Of a stretch of 64,000 nucleotides of DNA, positions 1 to 10,800 are shown piece after piece (positions within the stretch are counted from its first letter, which is position 1; the number at the start of each line of letters is the position of its first letter). The position numbers were made by a program, and so were the translations under genes. Under the pieces are notes generated by a model. The model searched no databases. It had not been told where the DNA came from and saw only the letters and a program-made list of their open reading frames with translations. Source of the DNA: Pogona vitticeps (Eukaryota; Chordata; Lepidosauria; Squamata; Agamidae); contig NC_135783.1 in the NCBI RefSeq assembly GCF_051106095.1, positions 331,216,322 to 331,280,321 on the forward strand. The letters are read 5' to 3'.

Positions 1-3000
1 CTAGGGAGAAAAAGTAAGTAGCAACTTCCAAAAAGAAATTCTATATCCAATGTAATATACTGTATACTGAAAATATGGAAAGTACTGCATATGTTAGGTT
101 GGGGACCACTATGTTAGAGAATACAGAAGTGTACGTTGTCAACCTAACTTCCACTTTTACAGACTAATATCCTACCTCAGATCTCAGTGTTGCAAGAATA
201 TTTTCTACATCCCGTAAACCAGTGTTGGATATAGGAAATCCTGCTGCACCATCTATAAAGAGTGGGGAAAGGAATGAAAATGATATAACAACAGTCAAAT
301 AGAGTACGACTCAGAATTTGGACTTCGTAATAAATTTTGAAGCAGTAGCAACCTAAGAAATTTAAAATAACTTCCTCAGAATGAATTATTACCAATTTAA
401 TTAATACTAATTGAACAGTCAAGAAATCAAAAGAGGTCTGAAATGTGGAAGGTCAGCTATAACAAGTAACAAAACAATCCTGAATGTTTTGAACAATCCT
501 GAACCATCCTGAAGTATGTGTTGCTGGAAATAAAATCCAAGATCATCCATACCTAGATATTCCTGATTATTATGTATGGACTGGAAGATGGGCAATGAAT
601 GAGAAAAGAAATCAGTGTTTAAAATCAATTCATTCAAAATACTGTGTTGGAAGAGAGTTTTATAGATGCCATGGACCATCCCAAAAACTCCCTGGAAAAC
701 AAAAATGCTGAGAAAACCTGCAGGAAATGAGGAAGATGTAAGATGAGAATGGTTCTTCAGTAAAGGATACCAAAGTCTTTGGTTTACAAAATCTGAATAG
801 GGTTTTTACTTATAGGAACCTTCAGAAGTCACTAATTCATAGGGGTTGGTCATAGTTTGAAGCTGCATACAGTAATAATTTACTAGCTTCATATTACTCT
901 TAAATTTAGTATCACAAAAACCAGAATTAACTTATTTTGCATTTCAAATGAAAACACAGGTACAAAGTTTGCAAAGTTTCCAACTTCTTCAGATGCACCC
1001 TAGAAACAAAGATAAAAGTGGTTTTCCTTGAAATGACTTATAAATTTATGCTGGCATATGTATTTATTTATTTATATATTTAATATGTCTAGAGTCCCAT
1101 GTCCTTGGGAAACACTATGGTTTAGATCTGGGTGGGAAATGTGTGGTCTTTTTGGTGTTTTTCGACTGGAACTCCCAGTATCCCTCACCACAGGTACCGT
1201 TGGCTAGGACAGATAGGAGTTTAAGTCCAACAATGTCTGGAGGGCCACATATTGCCTATTCCTGTTTTGGTCTTTAGAAAAAGGAAGCAATAACAGCCTC
1301 ATCAGCACCATTGCTCTTGGAAAACAATGTCTGCTTCCATGTGTAATGATGCATTGAATTGCTGGCTTACCCTGATTTACTATGAACAAGTAGCAGGCTG
1401 GTGCAAGAAGCTAATTGTTCCTACTCTGCCCCTCTTTGCACAAGTGTGCAAAACAAAACAGAAACTAGAATCTTTGTATGAAGCTCAAACCTGGGCTCTC
1501 AATTTAGATACCTCATTTAAATTGGTACCATAAGGGAGATTTAGTGAGGGTGCCTTTTAACAGTGCCACCCTTGCCAAGGGTCAGAGATGCAACCTAGTC
1601 AAGATAGAATAATTTCAATACCACATCCCCCCCTGTGGCTGTCTTTTCTCCCTCAGGTACAGCTGATACTGCATCTTATAAACTTCAGTGTCAACTGACA
1701 ACCTATTTATTCACCAAGACTTTCAGATGAATTTGCATTTCCAAATTATTTAACTACATGTGGGCTCCCCACTTATTGTTTTATTGGTAGACTGAATGTG
1801 CTTTATTGTGTTTCATTAGCTTTGTATCTTGGGATTATTTTTATAAGCATAAATCTAGCTTTATATTTATGCTTATAAAAAGTTTTATATTTATGCTTCA
1901 CTAGAATTATATTCTTAAAGTTCAATCTTCTACATCAGTAGTTCCCAACCTTTGGCAATTCAGATGTTCTTGGACTGTGATTTCCAAAAACTCTGGCCAG
2001 TACAGCTGGTGGTGAAGGCTTCCGGGAAATGCTGTCCAAGAACACTTGGGTTATCCAAGGTTCTACATCACTGTAGCTGACAGCTGTTTCTGGAAGTGAC
2101 ATGGCAGTCTAAGCTTTGAAAATATGATATTCTGCAAACTCATCACACATTTTAAATTTTAAACACATACATGGAAAATTCCTTAACATGAACGTGTTCA
2201 ACAAATTCTGTGTAGCTGTGAATCATTTTTATCCCAACATTTTATCCTGAACACATAATCACTGAAATGTACTTTAACAGTGACTGCAGAAAACCTTAAC
2301 ACAACAGTTGAACTTTGCCTTCTGAGTGTCCAGAATGAAAAACGAAGCAACGTTTCATTACCTAGAAATGATTATGTATGTCAAACAGTTCCCCACGCAA
2401 TACTTAACTGACAGAATCAATTATCATTGATGTTTTCCTCTCAAAAACTTTATTCTGAACCATGTCTTCAGACACATTAAAAAGGAAACCTCACTCAGAA
2501 TGATAGTGGAGAAAGTGCTTATCACAACATAGTGCAGTGCAGCTGAGTGAAATAATTTCTTGTTTTTCTGATAAAAAATAATGAGAGAAATTTAGCAAAC
2601 TAGATGGTAGAGTCCTGGTACCAACTATTACTGCAATTTCTTCCTATATTTAACTGAAGAAAATGCTTAACTGCAAAAAACATAAATACAACACAGTAGT
2701 TTATATAACACTTTAATTCACTAACATTAACAAAAACCTACATACTTCTTAGTAATTCTAATGAATGCATTTTAATCAGATTTAGGCATTGTTCAGTTAA
2801 ATACGGCATAGTCTAACACAAGTTTAAAATCTACATGCATAGCTTTGTACAGGAAAAGATTCAGTGTTACTTTGTTTTAAGATTCACTATTCATAGCAAG
2901 AATAATCTAAAGCAGGTATAGGCACCTGCGGTATTCCATATGTTTTTTGTCAACAACAACTACAGCCCTTACAAGTGTACCCAGTAGTACCTTAGAAAGA

Positions 3001-4306
3001 ACCTACATTTGCTATCATAATATTAATACTCCTGTGCTAATTATTAATTTGTTTCTGAGCTACATCCATGGTGCTAGCTTTAACATTTAAAGCCCTGGAT
3101 GTCTCAAGATTTAAATATATTAAGCATCTCTCCCATGTGTGCAAGGACTTGTTCAGACAGGCAAAAATTCTGAATCAAATGAGCATGATTCATCCCACAG
3201 GAGACTAAGGCATACTGGCATGTACATCTGCATGTCAAATCTTTGAAAAATGCTTCTAGAGCAAGAAAAGCAGGTAAGTTGCTTACCTGTAACTGTAGCT
3301 CTTTGAGTAGTCAACTGTAAATTCACATATATAGGTTTTGTTATTACTCATAAGTCAGCCTCAGAACCTTACAGAGACTAAGGAGAAGCATTTCCCCCTC
3401 AGCAAAAACCATATGTGTAATTCACAGTGGCCATGAAGCACCACCTACAAATCCACTGTAAAGCTGGTACAGCCTTGCCTTCAGAGCACTAACACAGAAA
3501 TGAAATCTCCATAAAATGCATTTTAGCACTAAGCTCTATCCCGTAACAAAGCCCAGAACAAAAAACCCACAACTTTTTAGGAAGAACAAATATACACAGA
3601 AAAGCAGGTGAAAATAATCACTGACCGTATCAAACCAAATCTTCCACTGTGTGACATGTTAGAATACCAAAGTGCTCATACTAAATCAATTATTGTTATG
3701 ATACGCTTGTTTTATCTGGACAAGCCCTAAAAGTGCCCAAAAGATCTAAGCTACTTACTATGCTCCTCGCAACTGGAGAACTGGGTTACTTGGAAGTCAT
3801 ATTTTTAATTGTTTTATGTGCATCACACCTCTCCTCCGCAGAGCTGGAAGGCAGCATCCATAACTCTCTGATTCCCTCTCACAACAACCCAGGAATTATC
3901 AGAGTGGGAGAGAGCCTGACTGGAACCTGGTCAAGCATCCCGTCCATATGCCTCAGTTGGGGACCAGAACCCAGATCTATCCAAGTCCCAGTGACAGTCC
4001 AACAGCTTAAGAATATAAACAAGTAAAAGCTGCTAGGTACTAAATAGTTTCCTTCCCTCCTATTGGATCCCTTGATCTCCTTTGGACCGTTTCCATCACA
4101 AAGGAAAGCTGAGCTCTTCCTCCAGAACCCTTCTCATACCGGGACCCTTGCATCCTTACCTGGAACCGCCCCCTTTCTTTTCATACCGAGTCCTCCTTCG
4201 CTCGGGAAACTGGTGGTCCGACGACCGTCCTTCGCCTTCCGTGCCCGGAAGACCCTCTTCCCGCTGCCAATGCCAAACCAACCCTTTTAAGGCCACTTTT
4301 CCTTAC
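1..4306 (-). other. TRIP11: TRIP11 intron 1 (partial); few features
   Basis: AT-rich intronic DNA. I see a decayed hAT-like fold-back element at 1938-2074 and a possible interspersed repeat with a 19-bp palindrome near 3271. No further TRIP11 exon or other gene could be supported. Confidence 0.6.
1938..2074. mobile_element. hAT-like fold-back MITE, decayed
   Basis: It begins CAGTAGTTCCCAACCTTTGG and contains the pair 'gatgttcttggactg' and 'tccaagaacacttggg' in inverted orientation around 'ctggccagtacagctggtgg'. The same family appears at 43012-43148 and in part near 40020-40110. The CAGTGGTTCCCAAC-type ends suggest a hAT non-autonomous element. No clear 8-bp target duplication remains here. 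Confidence 0.55.
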
Positions 4307-4920
4307 CTCCCGCCTCCTCCGTGCTTTCCAACAGCATGTCCTTCGTGAAGCTAGATATCTGTCCGGTCAGGGTCGAGAGGCTGCCGCCCACCTGGCCCAC
4401 CAAGGACTGGCCGAGCCCTGAGCCCAGGCCCCCCAGCCAGGACGCCATCCTTGCGGCCCCTCACTCCACAGGGCCCGCTGGACCCTCAGGACGGACAGAA
4501 ACTGGACGGGGACGGCACCAAGCGCGGTCTCCGGGCTCTTCCCTCGGTGTCTTCCTCCGCTGAGCAGCCCGGAGGAAAGATACCGGCTGCTGGTCAGCCC
4601 TCGGAGGAACAGCCCGGCCCCAGCCCGCTGCGCATTGACTCTGCCGGGCTCTTCAATCAGCGGAAGGGGCTTTTGAGTCGGGCTGCCACCTCAACCTCCG
4701 CCATGACACCTCTTGGGCCACCATAGAGCTAGAACTGCAGAGTGTCTCTACAGGTCCTCAGGGACGTGTCCCAGGGAATGAAGGATGTCGGGATGCCGGA
4801 GGCCGGAAGCGTGGAGGAGTCTGTGGAGGACGGAGGAGAAAGGCGTGTGGCTCCTGTTTACCCCGATTCCCTCCGGTAGTTTGAAAAGCCGCGCGACACC
4901 GGCGCCGCCCGAGTCCTGTG
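4060..4920 (-). promoter_or_regulatory. TRIP11: TRIP11 CpG-rich promoter and 5' UTR region
   Basis: This stretch is clearly richer in G+C and CpG than the AT-rich flanks, and it surrounds TRIP11 exon 1. The 5' UTR should lie between 4449 and roughly 4750 on the minus strand, but no transcription start can be fixed from sequence alone. Its far side is met almost at once by the tail of a BovB LINE at about 5010. The plus-strand open frames in this region are GC-rich by-products with no recognisable protein. Confidence 0.6.
4307..4448 (-). CDS. TRIP11: TRIP11 (GMAP-210) first coding exon, partial gene
   Basis: The minus strand reads ATG at 4448-4446 and encodes 47 residues plus one base, starting [16 protein letters not shown] and continuing [20 protein letters not shown] and [11 protein letters not shown], then a GTAAGG donor at 4306-4301. 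This matches the N-terminus of the golgin GMAP-210/TRIP11, including its Gly/Ser/Leu-rich amphipathic ALPS helix (about residues 1-38). In the family that helix binds highly curved membranes, and the protein tethers vesicles at the cis-Golgi. Compared with the human sequence as I remember it, there is one extra Val after GQSL. The rest of the protein, a coiled coil of roughly 2000 residues in human, lies beyond the left edge; I found no second exon in 1-4306. Placement next to ATXN3 in the same orientation matches human synteny. Identification is confident. Confidence 0.93.
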
Positions 4921-5009
4921 TACAATGACTCGTAAATCAGGATGTTTCTTGGGACTTTGTTGTATACAGTGCTCTTTTTTATTCACTTGTCTTTCTGAAA
5001 AAATAGAAG

Positions 5010-6047
5010 TATATTGTTGGTTGTTTAGTCGTGTCGGACTCTTTGTGACCCCATGGACCAGAGCACACCAGGCCCTCCTATCTTCTACTGCCTCCCGGAG
5101 TTGGGTCAAATTCAGGTTGGTTGCTTCGCAGACACTGTCCAGCCATCTCATCCTCGGTCGTCCCCTTCTCCTCTTGCCGTCACACTTTCCTAACATCAAG
5201 ATCTTTTCCAGGGAGATTTCTCTTCTCGTGAGATGGCCAAAGTACTGGAGCCTCAGCTTCAGGATCTGTCCTTCCAGTGAGCACTCGGGGTTGATTTCCT
5301 TCAGAATGGATAGGTTTGTTCTCTTTGCAGTCCAGGGGATTCTCAAGAGTCTCCTCCAGCAGCACAATTCAAAAACATCAATTCTTCGGCAGTCAGCTTT
5401 CTTTATGGTCCAGCTCTCACTTCCATACATCACTACTGGAAAAACCATAGCTTTGACTATGTGGACCTTTGTCGGCAAGGTGATGTCTCTGCTTTTTAAC
5501 ATGCTGTCTAGGTTTCTCATTGCTTTCCTCCCAAGAAGCAGGCATCTTTTAATTTCAGGGCTGCTGTCTCCATCTGCAGTGATCATGGAGCCCAAGAAAG
5601 TAAAATCTGTCACTGCCTTCATATCTTCCCCTTCTATTTCCCAGGAGGTGATGGGACCAGTGGCCATCATCTTAGGTTTTTTTTATGTTGAGCTTAAGAC
5701 CACTTTTTGCGCTCTCCTCTTTCACCCTCATTACAAGATTCTTTAATTCCTCCTCACTTTCTGCCATCAGAGTGGTATCAACTGCATATCGGAGATTGTT
5801 GGTATTTCTTCTGGCAATCTTAATTCCGGCTTGGGATTCCTCCGGTCCGGCCTTTTGCATGATGTATTGTGCATATAAGTTAAATAAGCAGGGAGACAAT
5901 ATACTGTACTTTCCCAATTTTGAACCAATCAGTTGTTCCATAGCAAGTTCTAACTGTTGCATCCTGTCCCAAATATAGATTTCTCAGGCGATAGATAAGA
6001 TAGTCAGGCACTCTCATTTCATTAAGAACCTGCCATAGTTTGCTGTG
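5010..6047 (-). mobile_element. BovB (RTE) LINE, 3' half of outer element
   Basis: On the minus strand this encodes the C-terminal part of a BovB reverse transcriptase: SKLWQVLNEM, CDGKRRRGRPRMRWLDSV, RRAWCALVHGVTKSPTRLNN and the YGSESWTIKKADCRRID block. It ends in the BovB tail (minus reading) CCGACACGACTAAACAACC. The reading frame is broken in several places and the YADD box reads YAVD, so it is dead. It continues at 8627-9790 on the other side of a younger BovB insertion (6048-8626), and the two halves join within the RT segment AFDCVDHSKLW. Confidence 0.9.
6035..6047. repeat. Target-site duplication, left copy (BovB in BovB)
   Basis: The 13 bases ATAGTTTGCTGTG are repeated exactly at 8627-8639. 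They belong to the outer element's RT sequence (HSKLW codons on the minus strand) and mark where the inner BovB was inserted. Confidence 0.93.
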
Positions 6048-8626
6048 ATAGAATGATGTCAATACAAATCCAAGGCAGACCTTTCAACATCACAATAATC
6101 CAAGTTTATGCACCAACCACCAGTGCTGAGGAGACTGAAATTGAACAGTTTTATGAAGATTTACAACACCTTCTAGAACTGACACCAAAGAAAGATGTTG
6201 TTCTCATTCTAGGGGACTGGAATGCTAAAGTAGGGAGCCAAGAGATAAAGGGTATAACAGGGAAGTTTGCCCTTGGAGTTCAGAACGAAGCAGGACAAAG
6301 GCTAATAGAGTTTTGTCAAGAGAATAAGCTGGTCATCACAAAAACTCTTTTCCAACAACACAAGAGGCGACTCTATACATGGAAATCACCAGATGGGCAA
6401 TATCGAAATCAGATTGATTATATTCTCTGCAGTCAAAGATGGAGAAGCTCTATACAGTCAGCAAAAACAAGACCTGGAGCTGACTGCGGCTCTGATCATC
6501 AGCTTCTCATAGCAAAATTCAAGCTTAGACTGAAGAGAGTAGGAAAAACCACTGGGCCACTCAGGTATAATCTAAACCAAATCTCCTATGAGTACACAGT
6601 GGAAGTAAAGAACAGATTTAAGGAACTAGATTTGGTGGACAGAGTGCCTGAAGAACTTTGGATAGAGGCTCGTAACATTGTCCAGGAGGCAGCAACAAAA
6701 ACCATCCCAAAGAAAAGGAAATGCAAGAAAGCAAAATGGCTGTCCAACGAGGCCTTAGAAATAGCAGAGAGGAGAAGGGAAGCAAAATGCAAGGGAGATA
6801 GGGAAAGTTACAGAAAATTGAATGCTGACTTCCAAAGAATAGCAAGGAGAGACAAGAGGGCCTTCTTAAATGAACAATGCAAAGAAATAGAGGAAAATAA
6901 CAGAAAAGGAAAAACCAGAGATCTGTTCAGGAAAATTGGAGATATTAGAGGAACATTTCGCGCAAAGATGGACATGATAAAGGACAAAAATGGGAGGGAC
7001 CTAACAGAAGCAGAAGACATCAAGAAGAGGTGGCAAGAATACACAGAGGAATTATATCAGAAAGATGTGGATATCCCGGACAACCCAGACAATGTAGTTG
7101 CTGACCTTGAGCCAGACATCCTGGAGAGTGAAGTCAAGTGGGCCTTAGAAAGCCTGGCTAACAACAAGGCCAGTGGAGGTGATGGCATTCCAGTTGAACT
7201 ATTTAAAATCTTGAAAGATGATGCTGTTAAGGTGCTACATTCAATATGCCAGCAAGTTTGGAAAACCCAACAGTGGCCAGAGGATTGGAAAAGATCAGTC
7301 TACATCCCAATCCCAAAGAAAGGCAGTGCCAAAGAATGCTCCAACTACCGCACAATTGCACTCATTTCACACGCTAGCAAGGTTATGCTCAAAATCCTCC
7401 AAGGTAGGCTTCAGCAGTATGTGGGCCGAGAACTCCCAGAAGTACAAGCTGGATTCCGAAGAGGCAGAGGCACTCGAGACCAAATTGCTAACTTGCGCTG
7501 GATTATGGAGAAAGCCAGAGAGTTCCAGAAAAACATCTACTTCTGCTTCATTGACTATGCAAAAGCCTTTGACTGTGTGGACCACAGCAAACTATGGCAA
7601 GTTCTTAAAGAAATGGGAGTGCATGACCACCTTATCTATCTACTGAGAAACCTATATGTGGGACAGGAAGCAACAGTTGGAACTGGATATGGAACAACTG
7701 ATTGGTTCAAAATTGGGAAAGGAGTACGACAAGGCTGTATATTGTCTCCCAGCTTATTCAACTTATATGCAGAATACATCATGCGGAAGGCTGGACTGGA
7801 GGAATCCCAAGCCGGAATTAAGATTGCCGGAAGAAATATCAACAACCTCCGATATGCAGATGACACCACTCTGATGGCAGAAAGTGAGGAGGAATTAAAG
7901 AACCTTGTAATGAGGGTGAAAGAAGAGAGTGCAAAAAATGGTCTGAAACTCAACATCAAAAAAACTAAGATCATGGCCACTGGTCCCATCACCTCCTGGG
8001 AAATAGAAGGGGAAGATATGGAGGCAGGGACAGATTTTATTTTCCTGGGCTCCATGATCACTGCAGATGGAAACAGCAGCCACGAAATTAAAAGACGCCG
8101 GCTTCTTGGGAGGAAAGCGATGACAAATCTTGACAGCATGTTAAAAAGCAGAGACATCACCTTGCCAACAAAAGTCCGAATAGTCAAAGCTATGGTTTTT
8201 CCTGTCGTGATGTATGGAAGTGAGAGCTGGACCATAAAGAAAGCAGACCGCCGACGAATTGATGCTTTTGAATTGTGGTGTTGGAGGAGACTCTTGAGAA
8301 TCCCCTGGACTGCAAGGAGAACAAACCTATCAGTTCTAAAGGAAATCAACCCTGAGTGCTCACTGGAAGGACAGATCCTGAAGCTGAGGCTCCAGTACTT
8401 TGGCCATCTAATGAGAAGAAAAGACTCCCTGGAAAAGACCCTGATGTTGGGAAAGTGTATGGCAAGAGGAGAAGGGGACGACCGAGGATAAGATGGCTGG
8501 ACAGTATCTGCGAAGCAACCAACATGAATTTGACACAGCTCTGGGAGGCAGTAGAAGATAGGAGGGCCTGGCGTGCTCTGGTCCATGGGGTCACGAAGAG
8601 TCGGACACGACTAAACGACGACGACG
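6048..8626 (+). mobile_element. BovB (RTE) LINE, younger 5'-truncated insertion
   Basis: A 2.58-kb BovB copy lies in the plus strand inside the older minus-strand BovB. It is bounded on both sides by the same 13 bases ATAGTTTGCTGTG (6035-6047 and 8627-8639), a target-site duplication. It is cut at the 5' end within the endonuclease domain, and the 3' end is the BovB terminus ACGACTAAACGACG followed by a short ACG-type tail. It carries the 812-codon frame at 6053-8491. The long uninterrupted frame argues for a fairly recent insertion, as inferred from frame integrity only. Confidence 0.95.
6053..8491 (+). CDS. BovB LINE endonuclease-reverse transcriptase, 5'-truncated
   Basis: This 812-codon open frame contains most of an APE-type endonuclease (ILGDWNAKVGS around residue 52, with SDHQLLIAKF around residue 148 supplying the catalytic His) and a full RT domain. 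Visible RT blocks are PIPKKGSAKECSNYRTIALI, QAGFRRGRGTRDQIANL, FIDYAKAFDCVDHSK, KGVRQGCILSPSLFNLY and YADDTTLMAES near residue 600. The protein lacks its natural start, so the first Met is not the real initiator. The normal C-terminus (GKRRRGRPRIRWLDSI and the RRAWRALVHGVTKSRTRL block) continues in a different frame from about 8460, so one frameshift separates them. RTE LINEs copy themselves by target-primed reverse transcription. It is not a host gene and is probably inactive. Confidence 0.93.
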   Translation: MMSIQIQGRPFNITIIQVYAPTTSAEETEIEQFYEDLQHLLELTPKKDVVLILGDWNAKVGSQEIKGITGKFALGVQNEAGQRLIEFCQENKLVITKTLFQQHKRRLYTWKSPDGQYRNQIDYILCSQRWRSSIQSAKTRPGADCGSDHQLLIAKFKLRLKRVGKTTGPLRYNLNQISYEYTVEVKNRFKELDLVDRVPEELWIEARNIVQEAATKTIPKKRKCKKAKWLSNEALEIAERRREAKCKGDRESYRKLNADFQRIARRDKRAFLNEQCKEIEENNRKGKTRDLFRKIGDIRGTFRAKMDMIKDKNGRDLTEAEDIKKRWQEYTEELYQKDVDIPDNPDNVVADLEPDILESEVKWALESLANNKASGGDGIPVELFKILKDDAVKVLHSICQQVWKTQQWPEDWKRSVYIPIPKKGSAKECSNYRTIALISHASKVMLKILQGRLQQYVGRELPEVQAGFRRGRGTRDQIANLRWIMEKAREFQKNIYFCFIDYAKAFDCVDHSKLWQVLKEMGVHDHLIYLLRNLYVGQEATVGTGYGTTDWFKIGKGVRQGCILSPSLFNLYAEYIMRKAGLEESQAGIKIAGRNINNLRYADDTTLMAESEEELKNLVMRVKEESAKNGLKLNIKKTKIMATGPITSWEIEGEDMEAGTDFIFLGSMITADGNSSHEIKRRRLLGRKAMTNLDSMLKSRDITLPTKVRIVKAMVFPVVMYGSESWTIKKADRRRIDAFELWCWRRLLRIPWTARRTNLSVLKEINPECSLEGQILKLRLQYFGHLMRRKDSLEKTLMLGKCMARGEGDDRG

Positions 8627-9790
8627 ATAGTTTGCTGTGGTCCACACAGTCGAAGGCTTTTGCATAGTCAATGAAGCAGAAGTAGATGTTTTTCTGGAAC
8701 TCTCTGGCTTTCTCCATAATCCAGTGCAAGTTAGCAATTTGGTCTCTAGTTCTTCTACCCCTTCGAAATCCAGCTTGTACTCCTGGGAGTTCTCGGCCCA
8801 CATACTGCTGAAGCCTATCTTGTAGGATTTTGAGCATAACCTTGCTAGCGTGGGAAATGAGTGCAATTGTGCGGTAGTTGGAGCATTCTTTGGCACAGCC
8901 CTTCTTTGGGATTGGGATGTAGACTGATCATTTCTAATCCTCTGGCCACTGTTGAGTTTTCCAAAGTTGCTGGCATATTGAGTGTAGCACCTTAACAGAG
9001 TTATATTTTAAGATTTTAAATAGTTCAACTGGAATGCCATCACCTCCACTGGCCTTGTTGTTAGCCATACTTTCTAAGGCCCACTTAACTTTGCTCTCCA
9101 GGATTTCTGGCTCAAGATCAGCAACCACAGTATCTGGTTTGTCTCGGACATCCAGTTCTTTCTGGTATAATTCCTCTGTGTATTCTTGCCACCTCTTCTT
9201 GATGTCTTCTGCTTCTGTAAGGTCCCTACTATTTTGGTCCTTTATCATGTCCATCTTTGCACAAAATATTCCTTTAATATCTCCATTTTTTTTCAACAGA
9301 TCTCTGGTTTTTTCCTTTCTATTATTTTCCTCTGTATCTTTGCACTGTTCATTTAAGAAGGCCCACTTGTCTCTCCTTGCTATTCTTTGGAAGTCTGCAT
9401 TCAGTTTTCTGTAACTATCCCTATCTCCCTTGCATTTTGTTTTGTTTCTCTTTTCTGTCTCGCTGGCCAGCCACTTTGCTTTCTTGTATTTCCTTTTCTT
9501 TGGGATGGTTTTTGTTACTGCCTCCTGTGCAATGTTACGAGCCTCTATCCAAAGTTCTTCAGGCACTGTCCCCCAAATCTAGTTCCTTAAATCTGTTCTT
9601 CCACTGTGTATTCATAAAAGATTTGGTTTAGATTATACCTGACTTTTCTCACTCTTTTGTTGACTAAAGAGCTTTTCCCACTCTTTTGTTGACTATGAGG
9701 GCTACTCCATTCCTTCTATGGGATTCTTGCCCGCAATAGTAGCTCTTTCATGGATTGCTGCCTTGTCGTGGCAAAGGGGCTTGAGTAATT
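8627..9790 (-). mobile_element. BovB LINE, 5' half of outer element
   Basis: The minus strand encodes BovB endonuclease/RT sequence upstream of the interruption: PEELWIEARNIAQEA, NADFQRIARRDKWAF, KRWQEYTEELYQKELDV, NNKASGGDGIPVELFKIL and LPGVQAGFRRGRRTRDQIAN. The segment at about 9700-9780 (GKNPIEGME in minus translation) corresponds to the more 5' endonuclease region. It contains several frame breaks and a short direct duplication of 'cactcttttgttgacta' (9651 and 9680 areas). The exact 5' limit is uncertain; I set it near 9790. It pairs with 5010-6047. Confidence 0.85.
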
Positions 9791-10565
9791 CAGACAAGCT
9801 ACTTCCCTGTTGGTCGCTTTTTAACAAACCTCTGTACAGTATTCTCATTTTTAACTGACCATGTAAATTTTCAAATAGATCCACATCTAAACTTGAGCAG
9901 CTTGTCAAAACTGATTACATATATTCTATAAACAAATGTCAGAAATCTCTTCGTTTTCTAAAAAGCAATAAAATGCATTTGCAACTTTAAGCAGTACACT
10001 TGGGAGGTGTATTCTATACCTCTTTAAACTATGGAACAATCACAGACAACTGATTCAGTTAAGATTGCTCTTTCTAGAGGGATAACATACCTTCTGTGTA
10101 CTGGGCTGAAATTACAGTGTGGTTTATCTGAGTATTCTTAAGAAACCTGGTTCAGTCAGACTGGATCTTCACTGGTTCACAGGCAGTTAAAAAGGAATAC
10201 TACTTTCCAACATGCTGTATCTTTGTTCAGGCCGTATTAATGTAAAATTTCTCTCATTTCTGGGTTCCGCATTTATACTGAACTTATTCCTCACAGGACA
10301 ACTCAGTTGCCCTCAAGAGAACTCTGCTGTTACCATATAATCTTATATGTGAGGCAGCACATATTAATACAGTAGGTATAAGGTTAATGTCAGAAACTTC
10401 CTAAAGGTGGGTGGGTGGACCTTTATAAGTTATGGTTATTCACATTTATCCAGCTTGCCAACTCCTGCCAGAAATGGTTGCTTCATTCTTCCACCTTGCA
10501 ATTACATTGTGAATGATCAGAGGAGGTAATGGTAGCATTGGTATTGTGAGATACTGTATCACTTA

Positions 10566-10800
10566 GTGGTTGTTGTGGGTTTTTCGGGCTTCTTAGCCGT
10601 GTTCTGAAGGTGGTTCTTCCTGACATTTCGCCAGTCTCTGTGGCCGGCATCTTCAGAGGACAGCAGTTTGCTGTCCTCTGAAGATGCCGGCCACAGAGAC
10701 TGGCAAAATGTCAGGAAGAACCACCTTCAGAACACGGCCAAGAAGCCCGAAAAACCCACAACAACCATTAGATCCCGGCCGTGAAAGCCTTCGCGAATAC
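10566..10800. mobile_element. Palindromic Penelope-like repeat with hammerhead-like cores
   Basis: Nearly perfect inverted repeat: the left arm GTGGTTGTTGTGGG through 'ggcatcttcagaggac' is mirrored by the right arm ending in CACAACAACCATTAG, with an extra single-copy end reading GTATTCGCGAAGGCTTTCAC on the minus strand. It is flanked by the 13-bp duplication ACTGTATCACTTA (10553-10565 and 10801-10813). Each arm holds a CTGAAGA motif, a short TGCC/GGC stem and a GAAA-like motif, resembling the hammerhead ribozyme core known from Penelope-like retroelements. The family call is inference; the palindrome and duplication are directly visible. Related copies are at 29245, 41385, 47490 and 63439. 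Confidence 0.6.

Noticed and set aside
1204-1533. Overlapping frames in TRIP11 intron 1 considered as a TRIP11 exon 2
   Set aside because: Neither strand gives the charged coiled-coil sequence expected after TEE in GMAP-210.
7636-8586. 316-codon minus-strand frame opposite the BovB RT gene (and a 273-codon plus frame at 4925-5746)
   Set aside because: Both are antisense shadows of BovB coding sequence; the sense frame has the RT motifs.
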